This document shows, one piece after another, positions 8,384-16,497 of a stretch of 60,318 bases of DNA. The notes under the pieces were generated by a model. It was not told the origin of the DNA, ran no database searches, and saw only the letters and a program-made list of their open reading frames with translations. Source of the DNA: Streptomyces cucumeris (GTDB lineage: Bacteria; Actinomycetota; Actinomycetes; Streptomycetales; Streptomycetaceae); the NCBI RefSeq assembly GCF_024295805.1, contig NZ_JANCLX010000045.1, positions 1 to 60,318 of the forward strand. The letters are read 5' to 3'. Made by a program: the position numbers and the translations under genes. Numbering within the stretch: the stretch's first letter is position 1; each line of letters starts with the position of its first letter.

Positions 8384-9883
8384 TCAGCCCCGTTCCGTGC
8401 CCCAGCCGCTCATCGCCGCACCCTCGTAGCGCGCCCGGCGCCGGGCCTCCCCCAGTACGAAGACGTCGGGCGCCCCGTCCAGCACGCCTCCCGAGGGGTC
8501 GTCCGACCCGTCCTGGCGCACCGGGTCCCGTTCGGGCATCAGAGCGTCCCGCACCACCAGCGCGCACAGGTACAGCGTCCCCAGCACATGCAGGACGATC
8601 GCCAGTTGGTACCCCTCGGGCGGCAGCCCGCGGTGCTGATCACCGCTGCCGGTGTACGCGAGGTACATCCAGATCCCGAGGAAATACATCACCTCGCACG
8701 CCTGCCAGACCAGGAAGTCGCGCCAGCGCGGCCGGGCCAGCGCCGCCAGCGGGATCAGCCACAGCACGTACTGCGGTGAGTAGACCTTGTTGGTGACGAC
8801 GAACGCCGCGACGATCAGGAAGGCAAGCTGGGCCAGCCGCGGCCGTCGCGGGGCGCACAGCGCGAGGGCCGCCACTCCGATGCAGGCCAGCACCATCATC
8901 GCGGTGGCATAGGTGTTGACGTCGTCCATGGGGGTGTCGGCGCGCTGCGAGACGATCAGCCACACCGAGCCGAAGTCGACGGGCCGCTCCTGGCTGAAGG
9001 TGTAGAACATCTTCCAGCCCTCGCGCACATGGGGCCCGCCGCCCCGCCAGTCGATCATCACCGGCACGTTCACCACGAGCCAGGCCGCCACGGCACCGCC
9101 GGTCGCCGACCAGAAGGCCCACCAGCGCCCCGTGCGCAGGCACAGCAGGAACAGCGGCCCGAGCAGCAGCAGCGGGTAGAACTTCGCGGCGGTCGCCAGT
9201 CCGAGCAGGATCCCGGCCGTCAGCGGGCGGCCGCGCGACCACATGAGCAGCGCCGCGGCCGTGAGGGCGACCGCGAACAGGTCCCAGTTGATGGTGGCGG
9301 TCAGCGCGAAGGCGGGGGCCAGCGCGACGAACATGCCGTCCCAGGGACGCCGCCGGTGGGTCCGGGTCACGCAGACCGCCATGACCGCGGCGCAGACCAT
9401 CAGCATGCCCGCGTTGACCATCCAGTAGATCTGCTCACGGTGCTGCATGGCGCTCTGGCTCGTGCCGTCATGCGGGGTGAGCCAGGAGGCCACCTCCATG
9501 AAGAGCCCGGTGAGCACCGGGTACTCCAGGTACTCCATCCCGCCCGAGACCTTCTGCGGAATGCGGTGGAAGTACGGCACGAGGTCGTCGGCGAAGCCAC
9601 GGCCGCTGTAGAGGTGCGGGATGTCGGAGTAGCAGGCGTGGGTGTACTGGGCGGTGTTGCCGAAGAACCAGCCCCCGTCGTAGCAGGGCATCTTCTGCGC
9701 CATGCCCAGGGCGAACATCCCGATGGCCACGAGCGCGATGATCCGCACCGGTGTCCACCAACTGGTGCCGAGCAGCGCACGGCGCCCGACGGGGCCACCG
9801 ATCACCTCGCTGGCCGCCCTGGCGACCGGATCCTCGTCGGTCGGCCGTACGGGCTGGGCCTGTGGGTCCTCGCGCACGCTCAT
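8384..9883 (-). CDS. GT87-family membrane glycosyltransferase (DUF2029)
   Basis: About 499 residues with roughly ten transmembrane helices, resembling the polyprenol-phosphate-sugar-dependent mannosyltransferases of family GT87. Acidic loop residues expected in the first periplasmic loop are present around 'MPCYDGGWFFGNTAQY', and 'EYLEYPVLTGLFMEV' is a typical GT-C segment. I used ATG 9883 ('MSVREDPQ'); ATG 9892 is an equally possible start, while an upstream extension to 10144 would be encoded by the poly-G tract and is unlikely. It follows a class A PBP, as the Rv0050-Rv0051 pair does in Mycobacterium, so it probably modifies envelope glycans or glycoproteins. Confidence 0.82.
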   Translation of the reverse strand: MSVREDPQAQPVRPTDEDPVARAASEVIGGPVGRRALLGTSWWTPVRIIALVAIGMFALGMAQKMPCYDGGWFFGNTAQYTHACYSDIPHLYSGRGFADDLVPYFHRIPQKVSGGMEYLEYPVLTGLFMEVASWLTPHDGTSQSAMQHREQIYWMVNAGMLMVCAAVMAVCVTRTHRRRPWDGMFVALAPAFALTATINWDLFAVALTAAALLMWSRGRPLTAGILLGLATAAKFYPLLLLGPLFLLCLRTGRWWAFWSATGGAVAAWLVVNVPVMIDWRGGGPHVREGWKMFYTFSQERPVDFGSVWLIVSQRADTPMDDVNTYATAMMVLACIGVAALALCAPRRPRLAQLAFLIVAAFVVTNKVYSPQYVLWLIPLAALARPRWRDFLVWQACEVMYFLGIWMYLAYTGSGDQHRGLPPEGYQLAIVLHVLGTLYLCALVVRDALMPERDPVRQDGSDDPSGGVLDGAPDVFVLGEARRRARYEGAAMSGWGTERG

Positions 9884-10064
9884 GGGGGCCATCCTGCCGT
9901 ACCGGCCCCAGGGGTGCCGCAAGGACCGTGCGGACGCCTCTGAGCGCCCCCAGGAGGCCGTGGGAACCCTTCGGAAGGCTTCCTCCGCACCGAACCGCAC
10001 CGAACGCCGCACCGGCCGGGAGAAGGGGCTCTCAGCCGCGCGGACGCCGTGGCGGGCCGGGAAC

Positions 10065-10140
10065 GGCGGCGGGGGGGGCGGGGGGGGGGGGGCGGGGGGG
10101 GGGGGCGCGGGGGCGGGGGGGGGGGGGGGGGGGGGGGGGA
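10065..10140. repeat. poly-G tract between PBP and GT87 genes
   Basis: About 75 bp consisting almost only of G, in runs of 8, 13, 12, 5 and 25 G separated by single C (or CGC). The 331-nt gap 9884-10214 holds nothing else I can identify. On the transcribed (minus) sense the run is poly-C. It could form G-quadruplexes in the template strand, or be a misassembled / poorly base-called stretch. Confidence 0.8.
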
Positions 10141-10214
10141 CCACGGCGGGGGCCCCCGCGGGCGGGGGACGCGCCCCGGCGCGGCCGCCGGTTCAGGGGT
10201 GTTGGCGCGGGAGG

Positions 10215-12860
10215 CTATTCCTCCCTGCGGTAGCCGGTCGGGCCACCGAAGATGCCGCCGCTGTCGTCCCCTGGTGGTTCCGTGGTCGGCGTGTCCGTGG
10301 GATCGCCGCCCGGGCCGCCGCCCGGGCCTCCGCCCGGACCGCCGTTGTTCCCGCCGTTGCCGTTGCCCCCGCTGTCCTCGGTGCACCGGGGGTCCAGCGG
10401 ATCACAGGTCTCGGTGGGCGACGGTGACTCCGAGGGCGTCTCGGACGGCTTCTCCGAGGGCGTCTCGGACGGCTTCTCCGAAGGTGTCTCGGAGGGCGTC
10501 GGAGGCGGCGGGCTCGGGCTCGCGTCGTTGCCGAAGACCTTCTGCCCGATCGGCCCGGGCTCCGGGAAGCTCTTGGCCTTCTTGCCCTTCATCGCCTCGC
10601 GCATGTAGTCGGCCCAGATCTCGGCGGGATAGGAGGCGCCGTGGATCGACTCCTGACCGCCCACACCGCGCATGGACAGGAACTTCTGGTTCTTGGCCTT
10701 GTCGTTCACCCGCCACATGCCGATGGAGGTGGACAGCTGCGGGGTGTAGCCGGAGAACCACGCCGACTTGTTCTCGTCGGTGGTACCGGTCTTGCCGGCC
10801 ACGGGACGGCCGATCTGCGCCGAGGTGCCGGTGCCCTTCTGGACGACGTTCTCCAGGACGTCGGTGACGTTGTTCGCCACGTTCGCGTCGAAGGCCTGGG
10901 TGACCTTGACGTGGTCCTTGTGGTTGTAGACCTCGCCCTTCTTGTTTTCGATCCGCTCGACCGAGTACGGATCGACCTGCTTGCCGCTGGCCGCGAAGGT
11001 GGCGTACGACCCGGCGAGCCGGATGGCGCTGGGCGCGGAGGTGCCCAGGGAGAAGCTGGGTGTGATCTCGGCGAGCTGCTCCTTGCTGAGCCCCGCCTGG
11101 AGTGCCGCGTTCCGCACCTTGTCGGTGCCGACGTCCATGCCCAGCTGGATGAAGGGGGTGTTCACCGAGAACTGCATCGCGGTGCGCAGGGTGATGGGCC
11201 CCTTGCTCTGGTCACCGTCGTTTCTCTGGTGCCATTCCTTGTTGTGCTTGTCCAGCCAGACTTCCCCGTTGTAATCACGCAGGGTCAGTTTGTTGTCACC
11301 GTTGTACACACTGCTCGGTGAGACCTGGGTCCGCTCGGTGGCGGTCTGATCCCTTCCGCCCGCCGGATCCCGCTTTCCGTCGGTCATCGCGGCGGCCAGG
11401 ACGAAGGGCTTGAAGGTCGACCCCACCTGGACACCGGTGTAGTCGGCGTTGTTGCGGTAGTGCTCCAGCGCGTCCTTGCCACCGTAGATCGCCATGATCT
11501 TGCCCGTTTTGGGCTCCACCGAGGCACCGCCGAACTGCACGTAGTTGTCGACGTCGCGCTGCTTCGGGTTGAGGTTCTCCTTGGAGACCTTCTGGACTGC
11601 CTTCTTGAGCTGGCCCACCTTCTTGCGGTCGAAGGTGGTGTGGATCTGATAGCCGCCCCGGTGCAACTGCTTACTGCTGATCCCGGTGTTGGCGACGATG
11701 TAGTTGTCGGCGAGTTCGGTCAGATACCCGATCTGACCCTGCTTGTTCGTCGCGATCTGCGGATCACGCGGGGTGGGGAACTTCTTGGCGATGATCCCCT
11801 CGGCCTCGCTCTTCGAGATCTTGCCCACCTGGGCCTCACGCCGGAGGATCCAGGCCCAGCGTGCCTTGGCACGCTTGGTGTTGCTGGCCTTGTCGGCGTT
11901 GGGGCCATAGCCGCCGTTCGGGTCGTACAGGTTCGGACCGTTCAGCGTGGCGGCGAGGAAGGCGGACTCACTGGGCGTGAGCTTCACACAGTCCTTGTCG
12001 TAGTACGCGCGGGCCGCGGCCTGACAGCCGTAGGCACCGCGTCCGTAGTACGCGGTGTTGAGGTAGCCGGCGAGGATTTCGTCCTTGTCCTCGGTGGCTC
12101 CCACCTTTATGGAGATGAACAGCTCCCTGACCTTGCGGGTCAGCGTCTGCGACTGGTCCAGGTAGGTGTTCTTGACGAACTGCTGCGTGATCGTCGAACC
12201 ACTCTGGGTCTCTCCGCCGCGCGCCATGTTCACCACGGCGCGCGCGATGCCCATGGGGTCGACGCCGGAGTCGTCGTAGAAGCTGGCGTTCTCCGCGGAG
12301 ATCACCGCGTTCTGCATGGACTTGGGGATCTGGTCCAGCGGAACGATCTGACGGTTGAGGTCACCACCGCCCGAGACCACCATCTGCGAGCCGTCGGCCC
12401 AGTAGTACACGTTCTTCTGGGTCTGGGACGCGGCCTGCGCGGTGGGTACCTCCACCAACCACAGTCCGATGCCCGCGGCGCCGATGAGCGCCGCGAAGAA
12501 GAAGAGGAAGGTGCCCGTCACCAGCTTCCAGGACGGGACCCAGCGCCGGAACCCCGACTTGCCCGCCCGGGGGTAGTCGATGAAGCGCTTCTTGGGGGGC
12601 TGGCCGGTGTCACGACCGCGGCCCACGCGGCCCGCACCCGGATCGGGTGCTCGTCTGCGGCCGCCACCACGCTGGGCGGCTCGCCGGGCCTCGGCCCGGC
12701 TACCAGTGGGGCGCTCTTCACCGTGCGGGCCGGACCCCGACCCGCTTGCGGCATTGTGCGCCGGTGCTGCGCGACGGCCGGACGACTGCTGTCCGGCTCG
12801 CCGGGCCGCTGCTCGTCCGCCGCCCTGGGGCTGCGGCGGCTTGCGACGGTGCTCGCTCAT
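10215..12860 (-). CDS. class A bifunctional penicillin-binding protein
   Basis: About 881 residues. Order: basic, Gly/Ala/Arg-rich cytoplasmic tail (about 110 residues); one membrane anchor ('LVTGTFLFFFAALIGAAGIG'); glycosyltransferase GT51 domain with the catalytic-Glu motif 'ISAENASFYDDSGVD' and 'GGSTITQQ'-like 'QSGSTITQQFVKNTY'; transpeptidase domain with active-site 'GSTFKPF' (S-X-X-K), 'SVN' and 'GKTGTT'. The tail is a Ser/Pro/Glu/Thr repeat (tandem 24-bp units at 10431-10502) followed by Gly-rich sequence. It polymerises and cross-links peptidoglycan. ATG 12860 has GAGGAG about 9 nt upstream. It is a PonA1-like gene and is divergent from the PadR regulator. Confidence 0.95.
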   Translation of the reverse strand: MSEHRRKPPQPQGGGRAAARRAGQQSSGRRAAPAHNAASGSGSGPHGEERPTGSRAEARRAAQRGGGRRRAPDPGAGRVGRGRDTGQPPKKRFIDYPRAGKSGFRRWVPSWKLVTGTFLFFFAALIGAAGIGLWLVEVPTAQAASQTQKNVYYWADGSQMVVSGGGDLNRQIVPLDQIPKSMQNAVISAENASFYDDSGVDPMGIARAVVNMARGGETQSGSTITQQFVKNTYLDQSQTLTRKVRELFISIKVGATEDKDEILAGYLNTAYYGRGAYGCQAAARAYYDKDCVKLTPSESAFLAATLNGPNLYDPNGGYGPNADKASNTKRAKARWAWILRREAQVGKISKSEAEGIIAKKFPTPRDPQIATNKQGQIGYLTELADNYIVANTGISSKQLHRGGYQIHTTFDRKKVGQLKKAVQKVSKENLNPKQRDVDNYVQFGGASVEPKTGKIMAIYGGKDALEHYRNNADYTGVQVGSTFKPFVLAAAMTDGKRDPAGGRDQTATERTQVSPSSVYNGDNKLTLRDYNGEVWLDKHNKEWHQRNDGDQSKGPITLRTAMQFSVNTPFIQLGMDVGTDKVRNAALQAGLSKEQLAEITPSFSLGTSAPSAIRLAGSYATFAASGKQVDPYSVERIENKKGEVYNHKDHVKVTQAFDANVANNVTDVLENVVQKGTGTSAQIGRPVAGKTGTTDENKSAWFSGYTPQLSTSIGMWRVNDKAKNQKFLSMRGVGGQESIHGASYPAEIWADYMREAMKGKKAKSFPEPGPIGQKVFGNDASPSPPPPTPSETPSEKPSETPSEKPSETPSESPSPTETCDPLDPRCTEDSGGNGNGGNNGGPGGGPGGGPGGDPTDTPTTEPPGDDSGGIFGGPTGYRREE
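10431..10502. repeat. tandem 24-bp repeat, three units, in PBP tail
   Basis: Units at 10431-10454, 10455-10478 and 10479-10502; each encodes an eight-residue 'SETPSEKP'-like block of the extracytoplasmic C-terminal tail. The third unit is diverged. Confidence 0.8.
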
Positions 12861-13124
12861 GGAACGACTACTCCTCGGGCAGGCTCTATCGCCTGAAAGC
12901 GGCAGGTGGCTTCCGGTCCCCCCGACGTGCGATCCAGCCACGCCAGGCAACCGGACGCACAGCATCCGGGACGAGGACGCATCTCGGCGTCGCATGGTTC
13001 CCGTAAGTCTGCATGGCGAACAGAGTACGCACGGTCAAAACCCGCCCACCCGCCATCTTCACTCCATAACCGTCAGATTGAATCTCACGAATTGATGATG
13101 TGACGCCGTTCACCGTGGTCGCTC

Positions 13125-13176
13125 TTGTCCCACCAGGATCGTGGTTCTATCGTCTGGATGTATCGAGCCGATACAT
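13125..13176 (+). promoter_or_regulatory. padR promoter with palindromic PadR operator
   Basis: A -35 TTGTCC (13125-13130) and -10 TATCGT (13148-13153) are spaced by 17 bp. Immediately downstream is a perfect inverted repeat ATGTATCG-AGC-CGATACAT (13158-13176). PadR proteins bind ATGT...ACAT palindromes, so this is the likely autorepression site, over the transcription start. The gap 12861-13216 (356 nt) is shared with the divergent PBP gene, which could also be controlled; no other gene is visible there. Confidence 0.75.
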
Positions 13177-13216
13177 CAGCTCGGCATAGCGACTCAGGAG
13201 ACAGGGGAGGCAGCAC

Positions 13217-13927
13217 ATGAGCAGACGCTCCGGCGTGCTCGAGTTCGCTGTCCTCGGCCTGCTCCGCGAGTCCCCGATGCACGGATACGAGCTGCGGAAA
13301 CGCCTCAACACCTCGCTCGGGGTGTTCCGTGCGTTCAGCTACGGCAGCCTCTACCCCTGCCTCAAGACTCTGGTCGCCAACGGCTGGTTGATCGAAGAGC
13401 CCGGCAGCGCCCCTGACGAAGCCCTCGCGGCGACCCTCGCCGGGCGCAGAGCGAAGATCGTCTACAGGCTCACGGCGGAGGGCAAGGAGCGCTTCGAAGA
13501 GCTGCTGGCCCACACCGGGCCGGACGCCTGGGAGGACGAGCACTTCGGTGTTCGCTTCGCCTTCTTCGGCCAGACGTCGCGTGAGGTGCGGATGCGGGTG
13601 CTGGAAGGACGGCGCAGCCGTCTGGAGGAGCGTCTGGAGAAGATGCGTGCCTCCCTCTCCCGTACCCGTGAGCGCCTGGACGACTACACCCTCGAGCTGC
13701 AACGGCACGGGATGGAGTCGGTGGAGCGCGAGGTCCGCTGGCTGAACGAGCTGATCGAGAGCGAGCGGGCCGGGCGTGAACAGCGCAGCGGTACCGCCGG
13801 GCAGGACCGGACCCCGGAGCAGGAGCCGGGCCGGGCGCCACATCAGGACCAGTCACCAGATACGGGCGGCCTGCCCCGGCACCGGGGTGGTTCCCGGCCG
13901 GATCCGTCCGATGACACCGCCATATGA
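13217..13927 (+). CDS. PadR family transcriptional regulator
   Basis: 236 residues: N-terminal winged helix typical of PadR ('FAVLGLLRESPMHGYELRKR' ... 'YGSLYPCLKTLVANGWLIEE') and a long helical, charged C-terminal half (about residues 115-185, 'LEERLEKMRASLSRTRERLD') used for dimerisation, then a disordered Gly/Pro/Arg tail. GGGGAGG precedes ATG 13217. The stop is only 51 nt before ino1, so the two are probably co-transcribed. The same PadR-ino1 neighbourhood next to a PonA1-like PBP occurs in mycobacteria. Ligand unknown. Confidence 0.92.
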   Translation: MSRRSGVLEFAVLGLLRESPMHGYELRKRLNTSLGVFRAFSYGSLYPCLKTLVANGWLIEEPGSAPDEALAATLAGRRAKIVYRLTAEGKERFEELLAHTGPDAWEDEHFGVRFAFFGQTSREVRMRVLEGRRSRLEERLEKMRASLSRTRERLDDYTLELQRHGMESVEREVRWLNELIESERAGREQRSGTAGQDRTPEQEPGRAPHQDQSPDTGGLPRHRGGSRPDPSDDTAI

Positions 13928-13978
13928 GGTCCCGCAATCCGCAGGGCTTCATCCAGTACCACACAGGGAGCAACCGGA

Positions 13979-15061
13979 ATGGGTTCGGTTCGTGTAGCCA
14001 TCGTCGGCGTGGGCAACTGCGCCGCCTCGCTGGTGCAGGGCGTCGAGTACTACAAGGACGCCGACCCGGACGCCCGCGTGCCGGGTCTGATGCACGTGCA
14101 GTTCGGCGACTACCACGTCCGTGACGTGGAGTTCGTGGCCGCGTTCGACGTGGACGCGAAGAAGGTCGGCCTCGACGTCGCCGACGCCATCGGCGCCAGC
14201 GAGAACAACACCATCAAGATCTGCGACGTGCCGTCCACCGGCGTCACCGTCCAGCGCGGTCACACCCTCGACGGTCTGGGCAAGTACTACCGCCAGACCA
14301 TCGACGAGTCCGACGAGACCCCCGTCGACGTCGTCCAGGTCCTCAAGGACAAGCAGGTCGACGTTCTGGTCTGCTACCTGCCCGTGGGCTCCGAGGACGC
14401 CGCGAAGTTCTACGCGCAGTGCGCCATCGACGCCAAGGTCGGCTTCGTCAACGCGCTCCCGGTCTTCATCGCCGGCACCAAGGAGTGGGCGGACAAGTTC
14501 ACCGAGGCCGGTGTGCCGATCGTCGGTGACGACATCAAGTCGCAGGTCGGCGCGACCATCACGCACCGCGTGATGGCCAAGCTGTTCGAGGACCGGGGCG
14601 TCATCCTGGACCGCACCATGCAGCTGAACGTCGGCGGCAACATGGACTTCAAGAACATGCTCGAGCGCGAGCGCCTGGAGTCCAAGAAGATCTCCAAGAC
14701 CCAGGCCGTCACCTCCCAGATCCCCGACCGGGACCTGGGCGAGGACAACGTGCACATCGGCCCGTCCGACTACGTGGCCTGGCTGGACGACCGCAAGTGG
14801 GCGTACGTCCGCCTCGAGGGCCGCGCCTTCGGTGATGTCCCGCTGAACCTGGAGTACAAGCTCGAGGTCTGGGACTCCCCGAACTCCGCCGGTGTCATCA
14901 TCGACGCCCTGCGCGCCGCGAAGATCGCCAAGGACCGGGGCATCGGCGGCCCGATCCTCTCCGCCTCCTCGTACTTCATGAAGTCGCCGCCCGTGCAGTA
15001 CTTCGACGACGAGGCCCGCGCCAACGTCGAGAAGTTCATCAAGGGTGAGGTCGAGCGCTAA
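13979..15061 (+). CDS. ino1: myo-inositol-1-phosphate synthase
   Basis: Converts glucose 6-phosphate to 1L-myo-inositol 1-phosphate with bound NAD+, the first step to phosphatidylinositol and mycothiol in actinobacteria. 360 residues, the short bacterial form. N-terminal dinucleotide-binding 'VAIVGVGNCAASLVQGVEYY'; core 'VGDDIKSQVGATITHRVMAK' and 'MQLNVGGNMDFKNM' carry the conserved catalytic-domain residues. RBS GGGAGC lies about 9 nt upstream of ATG 13979. Followed by a strong terminator. Confidence 0.97.
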   Translation: MGSVRVAIVGVGNCAASLVQGVEYYKDADPDARVPGLMHVQFGDYHVRDVEFVAAFDVDAKKVGLDVADAIGASENNTIKICDVPSTGVTVQRGHTLDGLGKYYRQTIDESDETPVDVVQVLKDKQVDVLVCYLPVGSEDAAKFYAQCAIDAKVGFVNALPVFIAGTKEWADKFTEAGVPIVGDDIKSQVGATITHRVMAKLFEDRGVILDRTMQLNVGGNMDFKNMLERERLESKKISKTQAVTSQIPDRDLGEDNVHIGPSDYVAWLDDRKWAYVRLEGRAFGDVPLNLEYKLEVWDSPNSAGVIIDALRAAKIAKDRGIGGPILSASSYFMKSPPVQYFDDEARANVEKFIKGEVER

Positions 15062-15081
15062 GACCGTGCTCGCCGCATGAT

Positions 15082-15116
15082 CACTGGCCTCCGGGTAATA
15101 CACCCGGAGGCCAGTG
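15082..15116 (+). terminator. ino1 terminator
   Basis: Perfect 15-bp stem (CACTGGCCTCCGGGT, 15082-15096) with a 5-nt loop, 21 nt after the ino1 stop. Confidence 0.85.
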
Positions 15117-15136
15117 TCGTGTGTGAAGGTGGCGTC

Positions 15137-16477
15137 ATGCCTGTTGTGCGTGATCTCCGCGTACTGCTGCAACTCCGCGACTTCCGCCACCTCCTGGCCG
15201 TCCGTCTGCTGTCCCAGTCGGCCGACGGCGTCTACCAGATCGCGCTGGCCACCTATGTGGTCTTCTCCCCCGAGAAGGAGACCTCCGCCACCGCCATCGC
15301 CTCCGCCATGGCGGTGCTGCTGCTCCCCTACTCCCTCCTCGGCCCGTTCGCCGGTGTGCTGCTGGACCGCTGGCGCCGTCGGCAGGTCCTGCTCTACGGC
15401 AATCTGCTGCGCTCCGGACTGGCCGCCGGAACCGCCGTTCTGGTGCTCGCCCAGGTGCCGGACTCGGTCTTCTACGTCTCCGCCCTCTCCGTGACGGCGG
15501 TGAACCGCTTCGTCCTGGCGGGGCTCTCGGCCGCGCTGCCGCGGGTGGTGGACACACCGGAGCGACTGGTGATGGCCAACTCCTTGTCACCGACCGCGGG
15601 CACCCTGGCCGCCACCCTGGGCGGCATGGTGGCGCTCGTCCTCCGCCTGTCGGGCCCGGGAGGCTCCTCCTCGGACGCACTGGTCGTCCTGCTGGGCGCC
15701 GCGCTCTACCTCGCCGCTGGGCTCACGGCCCTGGTGATGCCGCTGGATCTGCTCGGCCCCGACCCGGCGGTGCTCCAGCCACGTCTGCGCGCCGCGCTGC
15801 TGAGCACGGCACAGGGTCTGGTCGCGGGGGTGCGGCATCTGCTCAAGCGCCGGGATCCGACCCTGGCGCTGACCGCGATGACGCTGATGCGCTTCTGCTA
15901 CGGCGCGCTCACGGTGATGGTGCTGATGCTCTGCCGCTATGAGTGGGCCGGCACCGAGGCCGACGGACTGGCCCTGCTCGGTCTGGCGGTCGCGGTCTCC
16001 GGAGCGGGCTTCTTCGCGGCCGCGCTGATCACTCCCTGGGCGGTGGGCCGCCTCAGCAGCGTCGGCGCTCACTCCCGCACGGATGGCCAGCTTTCCTGGA
16101 TCATGGTGTGCGCGGCGGCCGCCGCCCTGCTGGAACCCGGACTGGGACTGCCCTTCGAGCCCGCCCCGATGCTCGTCGCCGCCTTCGTCCTCGGACTCAC
16201 CACCCAGGGAGCGAAGATCGCCACCGACACCGTGGTGCAGTCATCCATCGACGATGACTTCCGTGGCCGGATCTTCTCCCTCTATGACGTCCTGTTCAAC
16301 GTCGCCTTCGTGGGCGCCGCGGGAGTCGCCGCCGTCATGCTGCCGCCCGACGGGGTCTCGTCGCTCCTGGTGATCTGCGTGGCGCTGCTCTACGCGACCA
16401 CCGCGGCCCTGGTCCTGTTTCACGTGAAACAGGACCAGGAGGAGGCGAAGCGGCGCGATGTTTCACGTGAAACGTAG
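15137..16477 (+). CDS. MFS transporter
   Basis: 446-residue major facilitator permease with about 11-12 membrane helices. The motif between helices 2 and 3, 'GVLLDRWRRRQVLLYGN', is typical of MFS drug/metabolite exporters. ATG 15137 is preceded by AAGGTGG; upstream in-frame ATG 15077 overlaps the ino1 terminator stem and is unlikely. The last 30 residues are hydrophilic and are partly dictated by two parS sites: 'LFHVKQ' and the terminal 'DVSRET'. Converges on cca with a 20-nt gap. Confidence 0.88.
   Translation: MPVVRDLRVLLQLRDFRHLLAVRLLSQSADGVYQIALATYVVFSPEKETSATAIASAMAVLLLPYSLLGPFAGVLLDRWRRRQVLLYGNLLRSGLAAGTAVLVLAQVPDSVFYVSALSVTAVNRFVLAGLSAALPRVVDTPERLVMANSLSPTAGTLAATLGGMVALVLRLSGPGGSSSDALVVLLGAALYLAAGLTALVMPLDLLGPDPAVLQPRLRAALLSTAQGLVAGVRHLLKRRDPTLALTAMTLMRFCYGALTVMVLMLCRYEWAGTEADGLALLGLAVAVSGAGFFAAALITPWAVGRLSSVGAHSRTDGQLSWIMVCAAAAALLEPGLGLPFEPAPMLVAAFVLGLTTQGAKIATDTVVQSSIDDDFRGRIFSLYDVLFNVAFVGAAGVAAVMLPPDGVSSLLVICVALLYATTAALVLFHVKQDQEEAKRRDVSRET
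16408..16439. other. parS at the centre of a 32-bp palindrome
   Basis: Exact parS 14-mer at 16417-16430; the symmetry extends without mismatch to 16408-16439 (flank CCTGGTCCT / AGGACCAGG). It lies in the 3' part of the MFS gene and, as an RNA hairpin, could also end transcription. Confidence 0.92.
16460..16473. other. parS site at the end of the MFS gene
   Basis: Exact GTTTCACGTGAAAC, directly before the MFS stop codon (TAG 16475-16477) and 43 bp from the preceding parS. Confidence 0.93.
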
Positions 16478-16497
16478 CCGCGCCATCGACGCCGACC

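Noticed and set aside
9884..10144. N-terminal extension of the GT87 protein through the poly-G tract
   Set aside because: It would be a poly-Pro tail without a start signal; conserved sequence begins at 9883-9892.
10431..10502. Short tandem repeats as a CRISPR array
   Set aside because: Units are contiguous and coding (Ser/Pro/Glu tail of the PBP), with no spacers or cas genes.
16408..16473. Inverted repeats as ends of a small mobile element
   Set aside because: They are parS sites; there is no transposase and no target duplication.
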